64,000 bases of DNA from Megaustenia siamemsis (taxonomy: Eukaryota > Mollusca > Gastropoda > Stylommatophora > Ariophantidae), in assembly GCA_032433765.1 (NCBI GenBank), contig JAVIAB010000073.1, positions 65,962,205 to 66,026,204 of the forward strand, read 5' to 3'. Under the pieces are notes generated by a model that worked only from the letters and a program-made list of their open reading frames with translations, did no database searches and was not told the DNA's origin. Below are positions 40,801-52,800 of this stretch, piece by piece. Within the stretch, counting starts at the first letter, position 1. Every line of letters starts with the position of its first letter. The translations under genes and the position numbers were made by a program.

Positions 40801-43800
40801 CAATTATGGATTTTAATTCGTTTGCTGTGATGCCGAGGCCTTCAATAACCAATAACCAATAACCAATACAAAATCTTATCAGAAAGAGCACTGTGCCCCC
40901 CCCCCCCAAAAAAAAAAAATAATAAAAACACTTTAAAATGTTCTGTTCAAGTAGTACTGTGAAAATTAATACATCACACTCCCCTATGACATTTATGTTA
41001 TATTATTTATATTTTGTAATATCTATTATTTATCTATTTGTTGGTGAAGTGTTATCATCTCTGTTTGTTCTGAAGTAATGTTTTTGTTGCTAATTTGTTA
41101 AACATTTTTTTAAGGCTATGGGGGTGATCAATGTGAAATGCAAAAAATTTCTGCTCTGAAAATATGAATGTCTGCATGAATGATGGTCAGTGCATTCCGC
41201 AGCTGGACAAATATGAGTGCAAGTGTCAACCAGGTAGGAAATTCTGTTATCATTATTCATTGCATAGTATATTTAGCAATTAAAATTTATTTCAATATAT
41301 CAGATATTTTATTCTTCGATTATTCTTTTGGCTCTATAATCAGACTGATGTGCACCAATGTTATATCAATTTTGCTATATGCTTACAAGATATGGACAGC
41401 AGAACTACAGTGTAAAGTATGGATATAGGATTGTTATTGAAATGTTTCGGACTCTGTGACATATTAAAATGTTTGTGCATACAACAATATGTATAAGTTT
41501 AAGAGAGATATACACAAATGTTAACATTGTATTCTATTCATAGAATCAGTTTCATTTCAGTCGAAGCATCCCCATATCCATGTGTGTCAAATAGTGACAC
41601 TGTGACCTTCCAGGCATGTCGTAAGAGGTGACTAAGGAGGTTGATCGATGGCTTGACAAGCTGTCATTGTAAAAAGTATTGTTATGGAAACAGCGCCATA
41701 GATTTTAGAGCAGTGATCTCTGCAATATGTGCCATTTTGGCATGCAAGGTTTCTGTTTTTGAGATTGTGGTTCTGCACTATGTGCCATCTTCGGCTCAAA
41801 AGGACAAGAGATAGATCCCCATATCCACACCACTCCACGTGTCCCAGCATTTCTTAAAGCAATAGCAGACTGATTGTTACTGTAAAGTGTTGATTATAGA
41901 TACATATGCTTTTGTCACTAAGCACTCTGGATATGGATGTAAGCACAACAGATGGGACTGAAATGAAATAGAGATAAGACCAAAGTTATGAGAATTAATG
42001 CAGTTGGCAATAACCAAATAAAAATAGGAGAAATACCTCTACTAGACGTACAATCTTACATATATCTAGGCAGTAATATAGACAAAGAGGAAGGAACAGA
42101 AAATGCTACCAAAATAAGGATATCAAAAGCAAGAGGAGCATTTGTTGCACTGGGAAAAATATGGAAGTCCAAAGAAATTAGGTTAAATACTAAAATAAAA
42201 ATGTTCAACTCCAATGTTAAGTCAGTCCTATTATATGGCTGTGAAACATGGAGAATAACAATCATGAAGATACAGATTTTCATTAACAGATGCTTACGCA
42301 GAGGAAAAGGATGGAAATGGCAGGACAAAATCACTAACATAGAATTATGGAAATGTACCAGTCAAATACCAGAGGATAAAGAGATACAGCAAAGACCGAT
42401 GGCGCTGGATAGGACACACTGCGGAAGCCAACTGAGAGTACTACACAACAGGCCCTTTTTCGGAATCCCCAGGGAAAAAGACAAAGAGGAAGACCAAAGA
42501 ATTCTTGGAGAAGACAGATAGGAGCAGATATGAAGATGATGGGTAAGACATGGAATGATCTTAAAAGAATGGTAAGGAACAGAATGGCTTGGGAAGTGTT
42601 TGTTGAAGACCTATACTTCACAGGGAGCTGAAAGATCGAAGAAGAAGAAGACTGGATCGACCAGATCACTTTTCCACCTTTGGACTTCTCAGTCTTTCAA
42701 TATATACATCATTGTCCCATCCATTCCCCTCCTTTTCTCTTAAGGAATGAAGAACAAACTTGGTGATGTCCTCTTTGTTTAGTGTAAGGCCACATTCAGT
42801 GCCAGAGCTGCCCATGAGCTTGTTGTATAATTCATTGCCATGTACATTGGCATGCCCTTGACAGTACACCCAGGTTAACACGTTTCCTTTAGAGTCATTC
42901 AAGAGCTGCATCCACTCCTGCACAGACACTGTCTGTCAATCTTTTTTGATGCATACTTTGCAAATCAGTCACCAAGACTGTGAATCATGTTCTGTGAAAC
43001 CATGTTATCGCCGCCATTGCTGCTTCTATTTCTATTCCTCATGCTGGACACCATAATGCTAAATGTTAATATCAGTTGCGCTTAATGAAGATTGAATTAA
43101 ATACATTTTAAAATATGTATTATTACTTTTTAAACATCATTGAGTGGATTCATTTAGAGGTTTTATATTTTCTAACTTTTTTTAATTATACAGGCTTTGG
43201 AGGCAATGACTGCTCAGTTTCTATAGACAACTGCAGCGGCAATCAGTGTCCACTTAGTTCAACTTGTTATCAAACAGAAGAGAAGACATACTGCAGGTGT
43301 CCATTGGATCTGGATGGACCAAATTGTGATAAAGGTACTTTTTCCCCCTAACTATTTATAGTATATTTTAAAGTATTTGTATTTTTACAATACTTTTTTT
43401 TATAGGGTAAGTGTTTTCTCGTTTTTATAATTTATGGCTTGTATTGTTATGAAGTATAGAATTCTTCATCCCAGACTGCATTCCAAAGAATAAGAGGATA
43501 TGAGCAATCCTTTTTTTTTTCTTTTTTTTTTTTTTTTGTCAATGGAAGAGGATTCTTCTTTGTTATGTATGTGCTGTGATTCTTGACATTTGGAAGTGAA
43601 TCCTGGACAACCAGACGACAAGAAAATCTTTGGAGGCCTCAAAAGTAAGGATTTACTGAAGAATGTTGAGAATACCAAAGACATAAAAAATGGCAACATT
43701 GATGTTCTAAATGAGGCCAAATTTACTATCAACTATCAGGAGGAAAGAGTTATTCTCTGGCCGTATAATGAGAAGGGAACAGCAGGAATATATTGTGACA

Positions 43801-46800
43801 ACAGTAAAAATTAAGAAAGAAGAGATAGAAACAGAAAGAAATAAAAGATATCCTCATCATCATCATGTGCCATACCGGTTGGCGTAGGCGCTCATGTCCC
43901 TCCACAATCTTCTATCTACAGTGCATTGTATCAGTTCTGTTGTTGACTGTTTAATAAAAGATATCAGAAAGTTTAATAGAATGGTTTAGTAGGAAGTCAA
44001 CAAAATGATTGATAAATGACTTAAAAATACAGAAAGTTGTGGAGAGATATGATCACAAATGCCTAAAGACATAGTACTTAATGATAATTATCCTGTACAT
44101 TAGCCTATGAAGTGTTGAAAGTAGATGCATTTTTATGTTCTGAACCAAGTATTTTGCAATGGTTGTTATTGTTAGTCATCAGATTATACTCATTGAACAA
44201 CTGTCCATAAGTGCTCAGATCTCCTCCCCAACAAATCCTGCAGTGTGAAATGATAAATTGGTTCACACTCCACCCTGTTCTTCCTGTAGCTCTCTTAAAT
44301 TTAGGCAACATCCATCTTGACTAACATGAAGAGCCAGGAGTCACAACAGAGCCACCAGTTGTTGTTGTTAGCCCATGTCACTGCAAGATTTCTGTGATAT
44401 TTTCTTTCCATCTGATTCTGATCTTCTTTGTACTTGTAATTTTCCTCTCTATTGCCTTATATAGGGACCACCATGCCTAACTAAAGAGAGGTGGCAACAA
44501 TATTCTGTTAATCATTTCTTTTGCCATTTTTATTTGTGTGCTTCTTTGTATTGGCTACAACATTTGCAGTGATTTCCAGACATTCTTCTTTCAGTTATTC
44601 TTTAGAGCGTTCCATTCTCTATGAAAGTGTTTTCCACATATTTGGTTTTTGGTACATGGTTAAACTTGTATGGTTAATTCTCATCTTCATAATGTAGGTC
44701 TTGGATGATAGTTTCATTGTTGTAAAATTAGGCAAACAATTTATAACTACTTTTCAAATAAATGGTCAACAAGGAAAAAAAAAACATATTGTTGTATGTG
44801 TCATTTATGAAAATGAGGTTCAGCGCTTTACCTATTGGTAAAAGATGTTGAAATAGAGATGACACCACATTATGATACAATATTCTTAATTAAGATCACA
44901 TGCACTTATGATTACTAATACATTTTTATAATATTCCATACTGAGCTATTAAATGTATTACTCTACATATTACTTTTAGCTTGGGACCAAGACTTTGACC
45001 TTCTGTTCAACCATCAGCATAAAATTAGTATGGCTTACTTGCCTTACTCCATCAAACTAAGCAGCACAACTTTCAGTATCTCATTGTGGATTCAGTTTGG
45101 CAAAAAGGGTGACACAGGAACTTTCTTGTCTTTGATGACTGTTCCGTAAGTATCATTTTGTCTTTTATTCTGAGGTATCTAGAAAACACCTTGATGAAGG
45201 GAGGACCAAAGTATCCAATACATAATGAACTTTTGCTATATTGAGTATCAATTTCTACATTCATTAGTTTGCATGTTCTTGTACCATTTACTAAATATAT
45301 TGTCAGACAATCACCAAGAGAAAGCTTTTGGATTTTCAAATGGGTCTCTATTGATTTTAAAAAATAAAGTGTTCACATTTTTTGTATTTGAATCACTTTA
45401 AATAGTTTCTAATAAATACAAAAACATGCAAGTGCACTTATATTTTATTTTGTTATAACAATCATTCAAAGTTGTAATACATCTGTAAAAAAAGACAAGA
45501 AATACATAGCATAATTTATACATATGTCTTTAATGGTAGAGTCAATTACAACCTTTAATTTTTCTCAATTAAAAATCAGTTCTATTTCTTGTAGAACACC
45601 ACGAAGTCTCAGAGGAAAAATTCTGCATTTATGGATCGATGAACATGCTATCTATTACAACAGCAGTGGAACTGTTGTGAACTTCACTCATGATATTAAT
45701 TATAATAATGATGGCAGCTGGCATTACTTGGTGGTCAATGTTAATAGAAGTGCAGGAGTCATTAATTTTATTGTGGATACCATCAACAGTTTCCCAATCA
45801 ATTTTCCATCCAATGATACATTTTATGAAAAGTAAGTCAATGCTGATGTAAATAAATGTACATTTTACTATGAGCCTTATTGTTTCCATTGAAAGATTTT
45901 TTTTTTTTTTTAATTATTTTGGAAAATATGTATTTAGCTTATTTTTTTTCATTGTTATTTAATTGTTTAATTATTAACTTATTTATACAGTAACTCATAG
46001 ATTTATGTTAGTGTTGTCTTATATTTCAATTCTTCTGTACATGTCTTAATGGTCTAAGCATATTTGTATATTTGTTTTGTGTCTGAATGTGTTACATTTT
46101 ATATGCATATCTATCTATCTATTGACCTTTCGAGCCGTAACCGGCCCATAGGGCGTAGACCAAGATACACCTTCTCCTATATGAATTTTTGTTCTAGCAG
46201 TTTTCTTTTAAAGATATTTTATCAAATCTCGCCATCTGTCTCTGTTCTGTGCAAGCATTTCTATCTCATTGAGGGAGCCGATTCCTGCTGCTCTTGCCTC
46301 TCTCATCAATGTTCTTCTCAGTGTCTCCCTGGGTCTTCCTCTTTTTCTTTTACCTGTTGTTTCCCATATGAGGGCTTGCTTTTTTATATGCATATAGGAG
46401 ACATTAATCAAAATCACTGCTGAAAGTGGTTATTGACTCACAAATTATAAAAGGTGTTCAATAGGGTGGACAGGGACAACTGTAGTCTGTTTGCCCTTGT
46501 ACGGAGTGAGTCACCACCTAGTAGAGATATGCAAGAGCCTCTATGAAAGTAGTCGCACTACAGTAAGATCTTCAGCAGGGTACTCTAAACATTTCACTAT
46601 TAACTGCGGAGTAAGATAAGGCTGAGTGCTTTCCCCTTTACTTTTCATCACATATGTGGACAATATATGCAAATTAGCATGCCCAATCAAAGGAAGTATA
46701 CCAACAAGGATGATAACAAGCGATAACACAAAAGAGAACGAAATATACGTACCAGAAAACAGCAGAAGAGAGGAAGAAATAAATGAAATACTATTTGCAG

Positions 46801-49800
46801 ATGACCAAGTTCTGATACATGAAACAACTGAGGACCTGCAAGAACATATCAACAGGCTAAACAACACTTGTAAACAATACAACATGATGATCAACATAAA
46901 CAAAACTGAAGTAATGGCAATAGCGAGAAAGAAAGAAAACTAAACATCATAATAGATAATATGACTCTGAAGCAAGTAGACAATTTTAAATATCTGGTAG
47001 CATGTTAACACAAGACAATAACCAAGAGACCGAGATAAATATAAGGTGTGACAAAACATGCCAAGTTATAGGCCAAGTATCAACACTATTGAAAAACAAA
47101 GCAATAACTACGGAAGCAAAAAGGGCAATATACAAATGAATTTTTCTACCAACTCTGTGCTATCAGTGCCAGAATTGGATGTTGGACTCTAGAACAATAA
47201 GAAAGATAACGACCACCGAAATGAAATGTGTCAGAAGAATGACAGGAAACAGCTTTATGGGACAGAGTAAGAAACACTGACCTGAGGAAGAAACTCGAAA
47301 TTGAACCAGCCATCGAATACATAATGAAACAACAGATAAATTGATTCGGCCACATAACAAGACAAAAAGAACTAACAATGACTCAAAGAGCCATAAACAA
47401 ACTCTACGAAAACGCCAAATTAAGACAAAGACCAAGAAAGAGATGGATAAAGGGAATACTAGAGTCACTAGGAGGGATAACACCAGAAGAGGCCAACAGA
47501 AGAGCAAAAAATTGCAGATTGTATCTCCCCTCGACGCCAACGGCAATAGAGGAAGGAAAGAAGAAGAAGTAGAAGAATGATTTCTTATGTTAGTTAGGTT
47601 CAGTGGCGATAACAGCTGATGAAGATCTTGCTCCACCTTTCTCCTGCTCCTGAAGTAGACAAACCATTCTGGCCATCTGAGTAGAGATTAAGAGAGAGGA
47701 CTTCCCTGTACCAAAAAAATGACATCCTGATGTTGGAATGAAATGTGCAGTTATCACAGCTTCTGTAAACCACTGCAGCTACTCTCCTTTTGAGATGAAC
47801 AAACAAGTGACTGAGAAACTCAGAAGAAGAAGATTCGTTTAAGAGTTGATCATTTTTCTGCAAATTGAAGTCAGTCACATATTGAAGTTTACAGAGACAA
47901 TTTTATATTGAATGAACAAACAGATGTTTGAGAAACATAACATCATTTTACATCTGCACATATTGTTAAGTTTGAAATTCTAGTCAGCTTGACTGAATAG
48001 GGCCTACTACCCTAGGGCCTATCTATAGTTAGTAGTTACTAGGGAAATGAAAACTTCTGTAAAATCCAGGCTGCATCCTTGTATTGGGACTGAAAATGTT
48101 TATATCAGATGTTTGTTCTTTTGCTTTCAAAGTCATTTTTCACTACTATTTTTGTAAATGTTATTTGTGTGAAAGAAGTTTACAGTGTGGACAATTATGG
48201 AAATGAATGGGAGTCGCGATAGCTCAGTGGTTAGTGAACTGGACTACAAAGGACAAGAGGGAGGGTTCGATCCCAACCGACAGCTTCTGGTTCACCCAGC
48301 CTTTAATGGGTACCTGATTTTTTTCTGGGAAAGTAAAGCGGCACGGACATAATACCGACCACATTACCCCAAAAATCATGTGCCGAAGGTTTGTAAAATT
48401 TATGGTCACTAACACCATATTGCAAGAGCAGCAGGAATCGGCTCCCTCAATGAGATAGAACTGCTTGCACAGAACAGAGACAGATGGCGAGATTTGATAA
48501 AATATCTTTAAAAGAAAACTGCTAGAACAAAATTCATATAGGAGAAGGTGTATCTTGGTCTACGCCCTATGGGCCGGTTACGGCTCGAAAGGTCAATAGA
48601 TAGATAGAACACCATATTCCCTATACGCCACTTGGCATGACGGGGGGTACTTTACCTTTACTTACAATGCATGAATAATTCTAATCTAATTATATATTGC
48701 TAAAACTTTAAAATAAATACAAAATGGTAAAAACAGCTTAACTAATAGACGAGACAAACTATGACATTTCGGCAGAGACCTTCATCAGGTAAAAAACAGA
48801 CCTTAATAAAATAAACACAGAAATACAAACCTAAAAGTTAAACAGTAACACTGATCAGAAAAATGGCGGAAATAAACGCTAGTCAGATTTATGTAATTGT
48901 TGGTCACATGATTTAATAGAGTTTTGCTGCTTGAGTGGTTAGTGCACCCACTCCTGTTATAGTCTTATGCTTATGTCAGCAGTGGGGAGCCTTGCTGGCT
49001 GAGTGGTTAGTTTTTTTGTCTATTAATCATGTGACATACAACTATGTTGCGCCTGTCCACCGTTTCTTTTTTCCCCATTTTTGAGATCAGTGTTAATGTT
49101 TATCGTTCATGTTTGGATTTCTGTGTTCATTTTAGAGTAGTTTGTGTTTTGTACCTGCCGAAGACTTTTGCAGAAACATCGTAGTTCGTCTCATCTCTTT
49201 ATTAATTTAGATGCTTTATACCATTTTGTGTTTATTTTATATAGTTTTCTGCAGTTGTAGTCTCAGCCCTATATAGTATTTAATACGCTTCATTTTGTAT
49301 ATCTGTGCTTATCTCCAGTGCTAAAATATCATTTGAAACTTCTTCAAATACTAGAAAATTATTCTTTTATTAAAGTATTAACCATGTAAATTAGCTTTTA
49401 GTTTCTGACAAGTGCATCGTTTAAAGAAGTAAAGAAATTAGTTTTTTAAGATATCAGAATATAGTTGAGTCAGTACAAAATATCTCATTGGTTTTATTAT
49501 TTGCAGACCATCTGAAGAGAAAAAAAATCTTTTTGAATGAACTTGCCCATGTTATACAAGTTAGATACAAATGACTTTCTGCACAGTTAAGTTGTTGAAA
49601 TGTGTTAGTAATCTTTGTATTGCTTCATTACATTTGGCAGTATTTGGCTAGTTCTGGGAGCTATGTATAACACTGTAACAGACATGCCTGTGAAAGGTAA
49701 GGGCTTTTATGGAAAAATTTCAAGAGTCACCATTTACTCACGTGAACTACAACATCGAGATGAGGTTAGTAATAAAATAATATATCTGCTAAAATTTTGA

Positions 49801-52800
49801 TTGAATTAATAGTAATGTGTGTTTAAATAATTTTTGGTCTTTATGTGAATACCTTCATAAACAATATGTGCATTTATGTTTTCCTTAACTTTTCCTTGTT
49901 TGTCCAGCTGATTACTTATTTACTTAATGCATAAAATCACTTCTAATGTGTACAGTTCACTGTGAAATATTATAGTTAAACTTTATTTAACAGGCAGTAT
50001 GTTGATATTAACCCTTTCCCTTCCTAATTATTTTACTGGTTTGAACTGAATTGTCTAACTTAAATTTGTGAAAATCGATGTTATGAATGTAACAATTCTG
50101 TAAAAAATTATGTTTTTAAATAAAGCATATCATATATCAAATTAATGAAAGAATATTGCACAAAATAAAAATAAGGTTTGTATTGAAGAATGATTAAAAT
50201 GAATGTTGAAAAATTGACAGACGCCTTGATCGCAAACAACGAAATATAATAATCTAAACATCCTATTTCATATGGAAATTTAGTTTCCTTATATTTTACG
50301 GCTGGTTAGTCTTCAAAATAATCCATGGGAAACTAGAGTTTTGCTCATTTTGTGTTGGAAGTCACGATAACAGAACATAAAACACACAAAAACATCCACA
50401 AATTGAGGTAAAACTTATAAATCTAATGTATTCCTAACACGTGGTTATTTAACATTCTCGGAAATGGATATGGAAGGGGAAACCACTCTTTATACATTTT
50501 GCTATGGTAAGTCTTCAAAAAAGAGATACGGCAGGATTATTCAAAGACTATGTTAAAAAACTGAGGACATGGTTACTCCAATGGACTGAGCATTACAGGG
50601 CATTCACTGACAAAGCAAGAAAATCCAACCTAAAATCTTCAACAACGAAGAACTTGAAATTGTTATAAATTATGAATATCTGCGATCTGTAATAACTAAC
50701 GGAGGGGACTGTCAGAAGGAGATCAAAGGAAAAGTGGTAATAGTAATACAATTTGCAATACAAAACGATTTACATTCTTATGCCTTTACCTCTAAAAGCA
50801 ATACAAAGATTAAATACCATGAAGAACATTTGACACAACACCAACGAGGCTATCAAATTTAAATTGAGGATATGTATCTTTAAAATAGCAACTTACAGTT
50901 GTAAATCATGGACAGCAAACAACAATGAAGAAAACTAGTTCATTTGAAACAAAATGGAGGAGTGGGTGCACTAACCACTCAGCTATTTAGGCTCCCTACT
51001 ATTGACATATGACTTCTATCAGAAGTGAGTGCACTAACCACTCAGCTATTTAGACTCCCTACTATTAACATAAGACTTCTATCAGCAGTGAGTGCACTAA
51101 CCACTTAACCAACAAGACTCCCTACTATTAACATAAGACTTCTATCAGCAGTGAGTGCACTAACCACTCAGCTATTTAGACTCCCTACTATTAACATAAG
51201 ACTTCTATCAGCAGTGAGTGCACTAACCACTCAGCTATTTAGACTCCCTACTATTAACATAAGACTTCTATCAGCAGTGAGTGCACTAACCACTCAGCTA
51301 TTTAGACTCCCTACTATTAACATAAGACTTCTGTCAGGAGTGGGTGCACTAACCACTCAACCAGCAAGACTCCCTACTATTAACATAAGACTTCTATCAG
51401 GAGTGGGTGCACTAACCACTCAACCAGCAAGACTCCCTACTGTTGACATAAGACTTCTATCAGGAGTGGGTGCACTAACCACTCAACCAGCAAGACTCCC
51501 TACTATTGACATAAGACTTCTATAAATCACTGATCTTGAATAAATAATTTGATAACTTTCTTGTAAAACTTTACTTTCAACATGAAAACGTATAAATTGT
51601 TCATGTGTTTTGTGCTCCTGAATATAGAGAAAATCTATATCTATGGATTTAAGAATTCTTTGTATTAAATGTCAACAGCTGCTTAACAGCAGAACTTCTT
51701 TCTTTGTGAATAGTGAGTATTCTAATTGATGCTAACTTTCCTATTTGTTAAGAAATCAGAAACTTAATTTTCTCCAATAAGGAGAAGTTTATTTGAACAT
51801 TTCATGAGTGCAAAAGTCCTAAATAGAGCATTAGATATTATTCATGGCTTACTTGTATTTGTTTTATGGTATAGGTGACCATCCAGGGAAACACAAATGT
51901 TAGTTCCTTATTCCCAAACTCAATACTTCGTTGGAGCTCTGAATGGGATTACATTGGTGTAGTAAGAAAGGCACCTTCAGAGGCTGATAAGAGCTGCCCC
52001 TTTGGTTACACAAATTACCCCACATGTAGCATGTTGCTGCCAGGTAGGTAGTTCTTTTAGCTGTAATTTGTTGCTGGTTTTAACAAAATGTTCTCACTGC
52101 ATTCAGATCATCTGTAGGTATTTTATATACATCATAAGATCTTTAGTAGAAAGAGCTACAGAGGTGAAAACAGATGAAAATATATACCTTTGTTTCATAG
52201 ATTATACCAAAGCATTTGACAAAGTAAAGCACCAAGAAATAAACAAAATTTTAGAAGGCATAAACGTAGACAGCAAAGATCTAAGAATAAAAAAGAACAT
52301 GTACTGGCAACAAACAGTGATCATAAGAACTTGAAATCAATTGGGAATGTTTCAACAAATAAAACAGGGTGTTAGAAAAGGTTGTGTGTTGTCACCAGAT
52401 TTATTTAATATGTATAGTGAGATTATTTTAAGATCTATAAGGAGCATGCCTGGAATAACAATCGGGGGTCATAAAATAAATAATCTAAGTTATGCTGATG
52501 ATACAGTCCTAATCGCTAACAATGAAGATTTGTTACAAGAAATGTTAGACATTATAGTGAAGGAAAGCAAAAATAAAGGACTCAGCCTTAATAGCAAAAA
52601 GACAGAATTAATGGTAGCAACAAAGAAAAAGACTTCACTGCAATGCACAATAAAGACAAGTGGAACAATATTAAAATAGGTAAATGAATTTAAATATCTG
52701 GGAACAATGTTAACCTCGGATGGTAGATGTACAACAAAGGTGAGATGCAGAATAGCTCAGGCAAAAGCAGTTTTCCAAAAAATGAGGAAGATACTGTGCA

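Larger units (their letters stand above)
48705..49245. mobile_element. Penelope-like inverted-repeat unit with hammerhead-like cores
   Basis: The left arm (about 48715-48865) and right arm (about 49095-49240) are imperfect inverted repeats: AATACAAAATGGTAAAAACA / reverse of TTATACCATTTTGTGTTTAT, GACGAGACAAACTATGACAT / reverse of ATCGTAGTTCGTCTCATC. Between them lies SINE-head sequence (GCTTGAGTGGTTAGTGCACC and GGCTGAGTGGTTAG). Each arm carries a hammerhead-ribozyme-like core. Penelope-like retroelements are known to encode such motifs; assignment here rests on sequence pattern only. Confidence 0.55.

Noticed and set aside
46064..46423. A membrane-protein-like open frame
   Set aside because: It is the reverse complement of LINE-A 3' sequence plus flanks; hydrophobicity comes from T-rich DNA.
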